Shown here: positions 33,837 through 41,984 of the stretch, piece by piece
Layout of the letters: the number at the start of each line of letters is the position of its first letter
Position numbering within the stretch: the first letter of the stretch is position 1
Assembly: GCA_964472305.1 (NCBI GenBank)
Contig: CAYYJR010000006.1
Coordinates: 62,001-126,000, forward strand
DNA: 64,000 nt
Source of the DNA: CAYYJR01 sp964472305
Lineage (GTDB): Bacteria; Armatimonadota; Hebobacteria; CAIYQO01
Reading direction: 5' to 3'
Notes under the pieces: generated by a model
What the model was told of the DNA's origin: nothing
The model's input: only the letters and a program-made list of their open reading frames with translations
Databases searched by the model: none
Position numbers and translations under genes: made by a program

Positions 33837-34621
33837 TTGACGCCCATACCCACCTGAACGACCCCAGGCTGCTGCCGGCAGTGGATCAGGTGCTGGCGCG
33901 CATGCAACAGGCCGGGGTGGAACAGGCGCTGGTCGTGGGTTATGATGTATCCTCCAGCCGTGAGGCCGTCGCGTTGGCCCGCCGTTTTCCCACGTTCCTG
34001 CGCGCTGCCGTCGGCATGCATCCCCACGAGAGCAAAGACCTGGATGCGGACGCGCTGACGGTGTTGTCTGATCTCGCGCGTCAACCCGAAGTGGTGGCGT
34101 ATGGCGAGATCGGCCTGGACTTCCATTATGACCATTCTCCGCGCGACGTGCAGTATGACGCTTTTCGCCGCCAATTGGCGTTGGCCGCGGAACTGGAACT
34201 GCCCATTATTATTCACGAGCGCGAAGCGGCACAGGAAGTGCTGGCGTTGCTGGATGCGGAGGAGGGGTGGGCGCGCGGCGGCGCATGGCACTGCTGCAGC
34301 GTGACACCCGACCTGGCGCCGGTCATTACCCGCGCATTATATCTGGGCATCGCCGGGTGGATCACCTTTCCCAAGGCGGAGAATATCCGCGCGCTGGCAT
34401 CGGCAGTACCGCTGGAGCGTCTGTTGGTGGAGACGGATGCGCCATTCCTGTCGCCGGTGCCTTTTCGCGGCAAGCCCAATGAACCGGCTTACGTGCGCCT
34501 GGTCGCCGAGTCGCTGGCCGCGGTGAAGGCGACGCCTTTCGCGCTGGTCGCGAAACAGACCAGTCAGAATGTCAGGCGGGCTTTCCCCCGCTGGGACAAA
34601 TTACGGGAGGACACACGATGA
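33833..34621 (+). CDS. TatD family metal-dependent hydrolase
   Basis: 262 residues. TIM-barrel DNase/hydrolase of the TatD family, cytoplasmic. Metal ligands are visible: DAHTHL (about 3-8), the conserved GEIGLDFHYD (about 91-100), the IIHERE histidine (about 127), a second histidine in WHCCS (about 154) and the aspartate in ETDAPFLSP (about 201-209). Length is typical. It starts inside the stop of the response regulator and its own stop overlaps the HIT gene start (ATGA at both ends), giving a three-gene coupled unit. Confidence 0.93.
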   Translation: MIDAHTHLNDPRLLPAVDQVLARMQQAGVEQALVVGYDVSSSREAVALARRFPTFLRAAVGMHPHESKDLDADALTVLSDLARQPEVVAYGEIGLDFHYDHSPRDVQYDAFRRQLALAAELELPIIIHEREAAQEVLALLDAEEGWARGGAWHCCSVTPDLAPVITRALYLGIAGWITFPKAENIRALASAVPLERLLVETDAPFLSPVPFRGKPNEPAYVRLVAESLAAVKATPFALVAKQTSQNVRRAFPRWDKLREDTR

Positions 34622-34965
34622 CGGAACCATGTATCTTCTGTAAGATCGCCGATCACGATATCCCTGCCACACTGCTGTATGAAGACCACCTGCTGGTGGC
34701 CTTCCCGGATATCAATCCCGCCGCGCCGGTGCATATCCTGATCGTGCCGAAGAAACATATCCCGAGCGTACTGCACCTGTCGGATGTTGACGCGGATATG
34801 CTGGGCAAGGTATTCGAGATTGCCGGCAAGTTGGCGGAGGAGCGAGGCATCGCACAGGACGGTTTTCGCCTGGTGATCAACACCGGCCCCGCCGCTGGCC
34901 AGAGCGTCGCTCACGTGCACTTCCACCTGCTCGGTGGGCGCGAGATGGCCTGGCCGCCGGGATAG
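34618..34965 (+). CDS. HIT family nucleotide-binding protein
   Basis: 115 residues, full length for the family. The zinc/metal-type N-terminus CIFCKI (5-10) and the histidine triad HVHFHLL (about 99-105) identify an HINT-like purine nucleoside phosphoramidase/hydrolase. The preceding GFRLVINTGPAAGQSVAH segment is also canonical. GGGAGGA lies 8-9 bases upstream within the tatD end. It is the last gene of the plus-strand block; orientation flips immediately afterwards. Confidence 0.94.
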   Translation: MTEPCIFCKIADHDIPATLLYEDHLLVAFPDINPAAPVHILIVPKKHIPSVLHLSDVDADMLGKVFEIAGKLAEERGIAQDGFRLVINTGPAAGQSVAHVHFHLLGGREMAWPPG

Positions 34966-35062
34966 ATCCAAGTACAACACGTGAGAATGGACCTGCAGGT
35001 GTTGCCCCCGTGGTTTGCCGGCTACGGGGATTGAGAGCGGAACCGCAGTGTTCCGAAGAGCA

Positions 35063-35728
35063 CTAGCGTCGTCCCGCGCGGCGTTTTACCGGCATACTGG
35101 GCGTAATCTCCAGCAGCAGTTGCATTTGGTCCGACGCGGTCTGCGCCGGCATGCTGGCAGGCGCGGCAACCGGACGTGGCAATTCTTTCGTCTGCGGTTT
35201 CGTGCGCGCTCTGGCCGGTTCAATCACTTTTGGGGAAGGCGTCGGTGATGGCGCAGGCATTTTCGCTTTCGGAATGGGTGCCGGTGTCGGTGTCTTCACC
35301 TTCGGGGCAGGGGAGGGAACGGGTGGCGGAGTGTTCGTCTTCGACGCCACCGCCGGGGCTTGTTCCTTTGCGCGCGGTGCGGTGACCTGCGGCTTGACCG
35401 CCTTCGTCGGGGCAGGGGCCGCGGTCTTTGCCGGCGGGGTGGAGGACGCATCAAACGTCAGCGCGGGTGCACTGGCAAGGCGGCGCTTGCGGATCACTTT
35501 GGCCTGCGGATTCAACGCAACCGCCACTTTGGCCTCACGCGCGTATTTATTGGAAAATTCCTGCAGTTCCAGCAGCGGACGCACGTAATTCGCAAAATAC
35601 ACGCATGATTCCCCATTCACCACCGCGCACGGCGTGCGTCCCTGGCAACTATTGTTGCGATAATTGGCGCACTCGCCTCTCGCCAACCTGGCATTGATAT
35701 CGGTACTCGTGACTTTTACGCGCGCCAT
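35063..35728 (-). CDS. Cys-rich N-terminal motif protein with Pro/Ala/Lys-rich tail
   Basis: 221 residues. The first 55 residues contain four cysteines in the pattern C20-x7-C28-x5-C34-x7-C42 within ECANYRNNSCQG and GESCVYFANYVRPLL. This resembles the short Cys-rich_VLP-type motif (CaNY...C...C.W/YF..V.P) found in small Firmicutes proteins and may bind a metal. From about 85 to 215 the chain is low-complexity Pro/Ala/Lys/Thr sequence, positively charged, ending KRRAGRR. There is no signal peptide or membrane helix. A good promoter lies 40 bases upstream. Function is unknown; nucleic-acid binding would suit the charge. Confidence 0.7.
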   Translation of the reverse strand: MARVKVTSTDINARLARGECANYRNNSCQGRTPCAVVNGESCVYFANYVRPLLELQEFSNKYAREAKVAVALNPQAKVIRKRRLASAPALTFDASSTPPAKTAAPAPTKAVKPQVTAPRAKEQAPAVASKTNTPPPVPSPAPKVKTPTPAPIPKAKMPAPSPTPSPKVIEPARARTKPQTKELPRPVAAPASMPAQTASDQMQLLLEITPSMPVKRRAGRR

Positions 35729-35766
35729 CCCTCGCCCCTGTGTGTAAATTTTCCTATCGCATCGTC

Positions 35767-35796
35767 AGTATAGAACAACAAACATAAGTTTGTCAA
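35767..35796 (-). promoter_or_regulatory. Promoter of the Cys-rich protein gene
   Basis: On the minus strand TTGACA (35796-35791), an 18-base spacer and TATACT (35772-35767). Both hexamers are near consensus. The expected leader is about 32 bases. Confidence 0.7.
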
Positions 35797-35908
35797 TCCC
35801 TGGTTATCCCGGTCTGCGGTGTATCTACTCGTCGAACAGCATATGCAGGCAGTACGGCGAACTGTGGCCGAACACCGTACCTCATGGCTCTTTTCGCGCC
35901 ACTGGTCC

Positions 35909-35936
35909 GGTGCGGATAATGTATCATTCTGCGGGT
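35909..35936. other. dif-like sequence at the gene-orientation switch (weak candidate)
   Basis: The left 16 bases, GGTGCGGATAATGTAT, match the XerC half and centre of the E. coli chromosome-dimer resolution site (GGTGCGCATAATGTAT) at 15 of 16 positions as I remember it. The right half (CATTCTGCGGGT) does not match the XerD arm, which is usually the more conserved one. It lies in a 265-base intergenic region where plus-strand genes meet minus-strand genes. Candidate only. Confidence 0.2.
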
Positions 35937-35993
35937 GAGGGCGCGCATCCTGCCGCAGGTGAGAACGTGTATAGGCACTGTCGCCGCCCAGCC

Positions 35994-37196
35994 TCAGCGT
36001 TCCGGGGTTACGCGCAGCGTGCCGTCAGCGAATTGCACGTCCAGCACGTTTTCTGCCACGGCCAGCGCGCGCGAGGGGAGCAAGGCGCCGTCCGCGGGAC
36101 GGGTGACCATCGCGTACCCGCGCAACAGCACGCCACGCGGGTCCAGGGCGTCGATACGACCTTCCACCGCATGCAGGCGCGCCTTACCCGCTTCCACGCG
36201 GGTGTGGAAGCGGGTAAAGATGCGCTCGCTCAGGTAATCCAGCTCCTGCTGCCGCTGTTGCACCAGCGCGTGCGGGCTGCGTAGCGCGGGATGCGCCAGT
36301 ATGTGCTCAAACTCGCGCCGGTCGGCAGCCAGCCGCTGGCGCACGCGCGTGAGAATGCGCCGTTGCAGGTCGTATAGGTAATCGTCGATGCCGCGCATAT
36401 CCGGCACCACTAACTCTGCGGCAGCGCTGGGCGTCGGGGCGCGCAGGTCGGCGACGAAGTCGGCGATGGTGAAGTCCGTCTCATGCCCCACCGCGCTCAC
36501 AACCGGCAACGGCGAGGCAGCGATGGCGCGCGCGACACCCTCGTCGTTGAAGCATGACAGCTCTTCGAACGACCCCCCGCCGCGCGCCAGCACGATCACC
36601 TCTACCCCCGGCGCGCGGGCGGCCAGCCGTAATGAGCGGATGATACCCGCCGGCGCCCCCGCACCCTGCACCGGTGTCGGCACCAGCACAATACGGCGGC
36701 CCGGCCAGCGTCGCGCGCTGACGGTCACAAAATCGTGCACCACTGCCCCGGTCGACGAGGTGAGCAGCGCAATGCCGTGTGGCAGCGCCGGCAACCGGCG
36801 CTTGCGCTCGGTCGTAAATAATCCTTCCTGCTCCAGCTTGCGCTTGAGCTGCTCGAAGGCCATAAACAGGTTGCCCACTCCCTCCGCGCGCAGCTCGTAG
36901 ACACTGAGCTGGTACTGCCCGGCGCGTTCGAAGACAGTGATGCTGCCTTCAGCGATCACCTTCATGCCGTCTTCGCAGCGGAATCCCTGTGCTTGTACCC
37001 GATCGCGCCACATCACGCAACGCAACTCGCCGATCTCGTCTTTCAGCGTAAAATACAGGTGCCCGGAGGTGTGATACTTGCAATTGCTGATTTCCCCGCG
37101 CACCAGCACCCCCTGCAGCGTCCGCTCGCGCTCCAGCATGGTCTTGATATACCGGGTAATCTCTTTGACCGAAAAGACATACGGCCCTTGTTGCAT
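35994..37196 (-). CDS. xseA: Exodeoxyribonuclease VII large subunit
   Basis: 400 residues. Catalytic subunit of the ExoVII single-strand DNA nuclease. The N-terminal OB fold (about 8-100) includes VRGEISNCKYHTSGHLYFTLKD. The catalytic domain has the family signatures ITSSTGAVVHDF-like LLTSSTGAVVHDFV (about 147-160), LARGGGSFEELSCFNDE (about 206-222) and SAVGHETDFTIADFVAD (about 236-252), followed by the APTPSAAAE motif and a helical C-terminus. No small subunit (xseB) gene is adjacent in this window. No Shine-Dalgarno precedes the ATG; instead CACAAT sits 6 bases before it, so the message may be leaderless. Confidence 0.96.
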   Translation of the reverse strand: MQQGPYVFSVKEITRYIKTMLERERTLQGVLVRGEISNCKYHTSGHLYFTLKDEIGELRCVMWRDRVQAQGFRCEDGMKVIAEGSITVFERAGQYQLSVYELRAEGVGNLFMAFEQLKRKLEQEGLFTTERKRRLPALPHGIALLTSSTGAVVHDFVTVSARRWPGRRIVLVPTPVQGAGAPAGIIRSLRLAARAPGVEVIVLARGGGSFEELSCFNDEGVARAIAASPLPVVSAVGHETDFTIADFVADLRAPTPSAAAELVVPDMRGIDDYLYDLQRRILTRVRQRLAADRREFEHILAHPALRSPHALVQQRQQELDYLSERIFTRFHTRVEAGKARLHAVEGRIDALDPRGVLLRGYAMVTRPADGALLPSRALAVAENVLDVQFADGTLRVTPER

Positions 37197-37237
37197 GCCG
37201 TTATTGTGCGGAACCGTGGGGAATCTGTCAATGGCAG

Positions 37238-38392
37238 CTACTCGCCGTCACGCCGCGCCACCACGTTGACTAGGCAGTGCAGCGAACCGCCGAGGTGCCA
37301 GATTTTCGCGCAGTCGATAGGGATGACGGTGCAGTGCAGCGCGTTGCGGTAGATCGAGGCCGCGACGCTGTCCAGCGGGGGAGCGCCGAAGGTGGGCATG
37401 TAGAAAACCGCCGTGCCGCCACGCGTCTCCACGATGCCGTTATTATAGCTCATCCACGCCCGCGGGGTGGCTGACGGCAGCAGCGGCACGCGCACCACGC
37501 GATAATCCAGCGAGTGTAGCTGACGGGCGACGCAGTCGAGGCGGGTGGTGAGCTCGGTGCGGAAGACGGATGTCGCTTCCCCGCCGGCAGATTGCAGCGC
37601 GGCGAGTAATTCCGGGTGCGCGGCGACCACCTGCTCCGCCAATCGCACGTCGCCTACCACCGCCGTATTGCCAATCACCGTGAGAAACATGCCGAGATGG
37701 TGGGGTGGAGCATCTTGTGATGATATGCCCAGCCAGGTGATTTTTCGACCCAGCGCACGGGTGAGATGATCGATGCACTGCGTTGCGCCGCGGAAACGGG
37801 AGCCGGCGCCCGACACGTTTTTCTCGATGATCGCCGGGCCGGCAAAAAGGTGGCGCTTGGTGGCGAGGAAGTCGCCGCCGTCAAAGTCGGCATCGGTGCC
37901 GCGCACCCCCATGTGCAGAGCCGATTCCTGAGCCAGCCGATACGGTACTTCCTGATCGTTGGTGCGCAAGGAATTAACAGTGCGCGTGCGGGCGGGCGCG
38001 CAAAGTACTGGGGTGCCGTCCGGGGTGGACATCACCACGCAGCGATCTTTCGCCCAGGTGGAGATCGCTTTACCGACCACCACACGGCGCCCGCGTTCCG
38101 CCGGCCACGCTGCGCCCAGCCGCGCGCGCAGATCGTTCAGGTCGGCGGCTTTGCCGACCACCCACACGACCTCGACCTGCTTGCCGATCGCCCTCAATAA
38201 TTGCGCGTAAATCGGCGCTACCAGCGAACCGGCGTCCGGCTGGTAGTGCATCACCACCCGCGTGATGCGCCCGCCGTCTTCGCGCAACGGCGTCGCGGCA
38301 ACCTGCCGTATCTGCGGATTGCGCCACGCCGCCAGCGTTCCGCCGATTAGCAAGCCACACACCGTGCCCACTATTAACGCGCGTCCGCGCAT
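37238..38392 (-). CDS. Membrane-anchored pentein-fold deiminase (agmatine/peptidyl-arginine deiminase-like)
   Basis: 384 residues from ATG 38392 (GGGAG 8 bases upstream). An N-terminal signal peptide or anchor (about 1-23, LIVGTVCGLLIGGTLAAW) implies export. The catalytic domain shows the guanidino-modifying fold: WAKDRCVVM (about 118-126, agmatine-deiminase-like WxRD region), DADFDGGDF (about 164-172), a central His (QDAPPHHLGMFL) and the nucleophile loop GGSLHCLVN near the C-terminus with Cys as nucleophile. It may deiminate arginine-like groups outside the cytoplasm. Cytoplasmic agmatine deiminases lack the signal, so the substrate is open. The gene 13 bases upstream encodes another exported protein. 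Confidence 0.72.
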   Translation of the reverse strand: MRGRALIVGTVCGLLIGGTLAAWRNPQIRQVAATPLREDGGRITRVVMHYQPDAGSLVAPIYAQLLRAIGKQVEVVWVVGKAADLNDLRARLGAAWPAERGRRVVVGKAISTWAKDRCVVMSTPDGTPVLCAPARTRTVNSLRTNDQEVPYRLAQESALHMGVRGTDADFDGGDFLATKRHLFAGPAIIEKNVSGAGSRFRGATQCIDHLTRALGRKITWLGISSQDAPPHHLGMFLTVIGNTAVVGDVRLAEQVVAAHPELLAALQSAGGEATSVFRTELTTRLDCVARQLHSLDYRVVRVPLLPSATPRAWMSYNNGIVETRGGTAVFYMPTFGAPPLDSVAASIYRNALHCTVIPIDCAKIWHLGGSLHCLVNVVARRDGE

Positions 38393-38405
38393 GAGCGCTC
38401 CCGCC

Positions 38406-39038
38406 TTACAGCCGCAACGGCAGGGATAAGGGCTGTATCGTCGCTGGTCCTCTGCCCTCCGGCGAATCAGGGTTGGCGCTAGGCTGCAACGGCATTGATA
38501 AGCGTTGCAGCGTCGCTGGTGCTGTTTGACCGCCAAGCGGTGAGCTCAGTACCAGTTGGAAGGTGTCTATGACGGGCGTCTGCACCACCCGGCGCGAGTT
38601 CCCATCGGGATTGACGGCGGCCGGCGTCGGCGTTGCCCAGACCAATGGCAGATCGACCACCGTCGTCCCGTTGCCATCCAGCCCGACAGGCACGCGCGCC
38701 GCAACCTGCGCGACCTGTTGGGGACGCGGCATCGAGCGCGACATCGGATTCATCACCGTGCGGAGTACCGTCACCGTCACCGGCACTTCGCGCAAGTCAG
38801 TTTCCGCCGGCGACCGCACGTTCAGCATGGCCTGCACGCCCAATCCAGGCATCGGCGTGGTGTTCGCCGTAACCGTCGCTTGTAGCGTGGGAATGGTCAA
38901 TTGGGTGGACGGCAGCGCGGGTATTGTGATCATTGCCCGCTGCTCCGCCCAGCACAGCGGCGGCGTCAATGCCACCATCGTCAGTGCCGCCACTCCCATT
39001 GCCACCAGGCACGCAATCCACCAATCCTGTATTGACAT
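38406..39038 (-). CDS. Exported protein of unknown function
   Basis: 210 residues from ATG 39038; AGGAG stands 6 bases upstream, while the adjacent ATG at 39041 is too close to it. A membrane segment or signal peptide lies at about 8-28 (WIACLVAMGVAALTMVAL, ending CWAEQ). The mature part is Thr/Pro/Val-rich and beta-like, with repeated PALPSTQLTIPTLQATV- and APATLQRLSMPLQPSA / GPATIQPLSLPLRL-type segments. The last two segments are imperfect copies of each other. I recognise no family. It is directly followed by the exported pentein gene (13-base gap), so the two are likely expressed together. Confidence 0.6.
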   Translation of the reverse strand: MSIQDWWIACLVAMGVAALTMVALTPPLCWAEQRAMITIPALPSTQLTIPTLQATVTANTTPMPGLGVQAMLNVRSPAETDLREVPVTVTVLRTVMNPMSRSMPRPQQVAQVAARVPVGLDGNGTTVVDLPLVWATPTPAAVNPDGNSRRVVQTPVIDTFQLVLSSPLGGQTAPATLQRLSMPLQPSANPDSPEGRGPATIQPLSLPLRL

Positions 39039-39384
39039 CATCGTCTCCTTTCTGGTGATACTCGTGGTATGTCCGGTATACGAATACGGGGGTGGCAACG
39101 TTACCGGAAGCAAAATGCGAGATGTCCCCAATACCGGACGAGATACTTCCAGATTGAGACTTGCGGTCGAGAACAGACAAAAGAGTGCCGGTGATATTTG
39201 TCCGTGAACACGGCTACAGTCGTACCGGGGAGACACAAGCCTGTGAGGATGAAATGATAGACACTCGGCCAGGATGGTGGACAGCGAAGGGTAGAGGAGA
39301 TTTTACGACAACCTATTGATTGATTTCATCTACTATGTATGAAAACCATTGTTGTTAATGGGGTGGAAGCATACATTGTGCCGA
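39039..39384. other. Intergenic region without a recognisable gene
   Basis: About 345 bases between the exported-protein gene and the tagA 3' end. It contains a 9-bp inverted repeat (GTCCGGTAT at 39071-39079 and ATACCGGAC at 39131-39139), which would lie in the leader of the minus-strand gene, and an AT-rich patch at about 39300-39345. No RNA gene or terminator was recognised. Confidence 0.4.
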
Positions 39385-40230
39385 TCAAAGGGCGTCCGGT
39401 TTTCCCTCACGGTCGCGCCAGGCGGCGACGATAAAGCGGGGCAGCGCGGCGAGGCGGGGCAGGCGTTTGGGTTCCTGCAGCAAGCGGTAGAGCCATTCCA
39501 GCCCGGAACGCTGCATCCAGTGCGGGGCGCGCCTCAACTGACCGGAGATGACGTCGAAGCTACCGCCGATACCGATCATCACCGGCACGCCCAACTCGTC
39601 GAAGTGTCGGCGGATGAACAATTCCTGCTTGGGGATACCCAGCGCAACGAAGAGGATATCCGGGTGCGCGGCGGCGATGTCGTGGACGATGGCGGGTTCG
39701 TCCTGGGCGGTGAAAAAGCCGTTGCGCAGGCCGGCGATAGTCAGGCCGGGATAGCGTGCGGTGAGCATGCCGGCGGCGGCGTCCACCACACCCTCGGCGG
39801 CGCCGAAGAGGTAGATACGATAGCCACGGTGAGCAGCGAGTTCGCTAAGACGCTCCACCAGATCGACGCCGGAGACGCGCTCGGGCAACCGCGTACCGCG
39901 CATGCCACTGGCCAGCAGCACGCCTGCCCCATCGGGAGTGATCAAGTCGGCCTGGCGTACGATTTCCAGCAATGCGGGGTCATCCTGCGCACGCATGATG
40001 CCAGAGGCATCGGCGGTGAAGACGTGATGCGGACGTTTGGAGCGGATGAATTCCTCAATGCGAGCGAGCGCCTGCGGCATGGTCAACGGGTCCACCGGGA
40101 CGTCGAGCAATTCTACGCGCTCTTCAGCCAGCGGAGCCTGCCGCCAGCGCCGCAACAGCAGGCTGGCGGCGACCACTGCCGCCGCCGCTACGCTCCCGAC
40201 CAAGCAGATTGGTACACGAAAATTTCTCAT
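39385..40230 (-). CDS. WecG/TagA/CpsF family glycosyltransferase (GT26) with N-terminal membrane anchor
   Basis: 281 residues from ATG 40230. Transfers N-acetylmannosamine-type sugars to a lipid-linked acceptor in wall polymer or exopolysaccharide synthesis. GT26 motifs are clear: NP/ADASGI-type FTADASGIMRAQ (about 75-86), TPDGAGVLLAS (about 102-112), the LFGAAEGV Rossmann-like loop (about 148-155), VALGIPKQELFI (about 202-213) and the C-terminal GIGGSFDVISGQLRRAPHW plus the LEWLYRLLQEPKR end. Unlike most members it begins with a membrane helix (about 5-26, VPICLVGSVAAAAVVAASLLL). It lies 20 bases after ahcY on the same strand. No other polysaccharide gene is near. Confidence 0.88.
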   Translation of the reverse strand: MRNFRVPICLVGSVAAAAVVAASLLLRRWRQAPLAEERVELLDVPVDPLTMPQALARIEEFIRSKRPHHVFTADASGIMRAQDDPALLEIVRQADLITPDGAGVLLASGMRGTRLPERVSGVDLVERLSELAAHRGYRIYLFGAAEGVVDAAAGMLTARYPGLTIAGLRNGFFTAQDEPAIVHDIAAAHPDILFVALGIPKQELFIRRHFDELGVPVMIGIGGSFDVISGQLRRAPHWMQRSGLEWLYRLLQEPKRLPRLAALPRFIVAAWRDREGKPDAL

Positions 40231-40250
40231 TGGCGTATTTCTGGTGCTGC

Positions 40251-41513
40251 TTACGTGGTGCCGCTCTGCCAGGAAGCCAGATAGTCGATCTGTTCCTTGG
40301 TCAGCTCGTCCAGGGTGATACCCATCGCGGTCAGTTTCAACAAGGCAATCTCTTCGTCGATGTTGGTCGGTACGGCATAAACAATGTGCTCCATGTTCGC
40401 GTGATCCTTGACCAGGTGCTCGGCGCACAGTGCCTGGTTGGCAAAGCTCATGTCCATCACCGCTGCCGGATGGCCTTCCGCCGATGCCAGATTCACCAGT
40501 CGGCCTTCCGCAAGCAGGTAGAGACGCCGACCGTCGGCCATCACGTATTCGGTGACCATCGGGCGCACTTCGCGCTGTGCCACACTCATGGCTTCAAGCG
40601 CGGCAATATCCAGTTCATCGTTGAAGTGGCCGGAGTTACAAAGGATGGTGCCATCCTGCATCACTTCGAAATGCTCGCGGCGGAAGACGTTGATGTTGCC
40701 GGTGACGGTGCAGAAGATGCTGCCTGCGCGCGCGGCCTCCAGGTGGTGCATCACCTGGTAGCCGTCCATGCTGGCTTCCAATGCCTTTAAGGGATCTACT
40801 TCGACCACCACCACGTGGGCGCCCATGCCCGCGGCGCGCAAGGCAAGCCCGCGTCCGCACCAACCGTAACCGGCGACTACGAAGGTGCGTCCGGCCAACA
40901 GGCGGTTGGTCGCGCGCACGATGCCGTCGATGGTACTCTGGCCGGTGCCGTAGCGGTTATCGAACATGTGCTTGGTCAGCGCGTCGTTCACCGCGATGAT
41001 CGGGTACGCGAGCATTCCGTCGCGCACCATGCTGCGCAAGCGAATGACGCCGGTCGTGGTCTCTTCGGTGCCACCGATCACGTGTGGAAGCAAGTCACGA
41101 CGTTGGGTGTGCAGAATGGTGACCAGGTCGGCGCCGTCGTCCATCGACAATGTTGGCTTGCGATCGAGGACGGCATTAATATGCGAATAATACCTATCGC
41201 TGTCCTCACCCTTGATGGCGAAGGTGGGTATCCCCATGTCGAGCGCCAGGAAGGCGGCTACGTCATCCTGGGTGGAAAGGGGATTGGATGCGCAGAGGAA
41301 ACACTCCGCGCCGCCGGCTTTCAGCGTCAACATCAGGTTGGCCGTCTCAGTAGTCACGTGCAGGCATGCGCCGATGACTTGACCCTTCAGCGGTTGGTCC
41401 TCGGAAAAGAACTTCCGAATCTGCCGCAACACCGGCATTTCTTTTTCCGCCCATTCAACTCGCAACCGTCCCATTGCCGCCAGGGATGAATCTTTGACAT
41501 CGTAGTCAGCCAT
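40251..41513 (-). CDS. ahcY: S-adenosylhomocysteine hydrolase
   Basis: 420 residues. NAD-dependent hydrolysis of S-adenosylhomocysteine to homocysteine and adenosine, recycling the product of methylation reactions in the cytoplasm. Substrate-site motifs: GACLHVTTETANLMLTL (about 48-64), CASNPLSTQDDVAA (about 74-87) and EETTTGVIRL (about 146-155). The NAD site reads GYGWCGRGLALRAAGMGA (about 215-232), as in the shorter Thermotoga/archaeal-type enzymes. The C-terminus carries NEELDIAAL-like and SFANQALCAEHL elements; the extra loop of the 460-residue type is absent. It is cotranscribed with the downstream GT26 gene. Confidence 0.96.
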   Translation of the reverse strand: MADYDVKDSSLAAMGRLRVEWAEKEMPVLRQIRKFFSEDQPLKGQVIGACLHVTTETANLMLTLKAGGAECFLCASNPLSTQDDVAAFLALDMGIPTFAIKGEDSDRYYSHINAVLDRKPTLSMDDGADLVTILHTQRRDLLPHVIGGTEETTTGVIRLRSMVRDGMLAYPIIAVNDALTKHMFDNRYGTGQSTIDGIVRATNRLLAGRTFVVAGYGWCGRGLALRAAGMGAHVVVVEVDPLKALEASMDGYQVMHHLEAARAGSIFCTVTGNINVFRREHFEVMQDGTILCNSGHFNDELDIAALEAMSVAQREVRPMVTEYVMADGRRLYLLAEGRLVNLASAEGHPAAVMDMSFANQALCAEHLVKDHANMEHIVYAVPTNIDEEIALLKLTAMGITLDELTKEQIDYLASWQSGTT

Positions 41514-41917
41514 ATAACCTACCTACCTTACTGTTGTGGATGCTTACCAGCTTATTCGAGGCGACCGTATGGATTCCTGCCACTCTCGACACACGGAAAC
41601 AGCGGATGTATCACTCCTAGCCGGTTCTTACCCATCCACGATGAAGCATGACGCGCGACAGGTCCGCGTTGTTTTTATACCGGCAGTAGGGACAATATAC
41701 TTGCCAGGGAAAGCGGACTTACGTTTGTATCAACCGGCAAGCGCAACCGCATGATGGCCATATGATAGCATTATCCCGGCAAAAATGCCATGCCGGGCAG
41801 CGAGATCCGGAAGAGGGGTCGCCGGTCGTTCGGTGGTGAAACACGGCGGATGTCACGCGGGACGTGGATGTTCTGACGTTTTTCGCCGGCAGGTGTTCTT
41901 CAGGGTTCGGATGTATT

Positions 41918-41943
41918 ACTTATTGATTAATTATCAAATAAGT
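41918..41943. promoter_or_regulatory. AT-rich palindrome, operator-like
   Basis: A 26-base interrupted palindrome: ACTTATT-GAT on the left pairs with ATCAAATAAGT on the right around TAATT, with one extra A in the right arm. It sits 13 bases before the -35 of the candidate promoter, a typical activator position. Confidence 0.4.
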
Positions 41944-41955
41944 GATGCCATTGGA

Positions 41956-41984
41956 TTGCATGGAATGAGAGTTCACGTTAGAAT
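41956..41984 (+). promoter_or_regulatory. Candidate promoter upstream of the PilZ genes
   Basis: TTGCAT (41956-41961), a 17-base spacer and TAGAAT (41979-41984). The downstream genes are the small frame at 42049 and the PilZ gene at 42361. Confidence 0.5.

Noticed and set aside
35000..36000. Orientation switch as a replication origin
   Set aside because: Genes converge rather than diverge here, and I see no dnaA gene or cluster of DnaA boxes.
37430..37450. TATAATAAC-like string on the minus strand near 37440
   Set aside because: It lies within the pentein coding sequence as codons for S-Y-N-N-G and is not placed before a gene start.
41514..41760. SAH riboswitch upstream of ahcY
   Set aside because: The conserved core expected for this class was not found in the leader on the minus strand.
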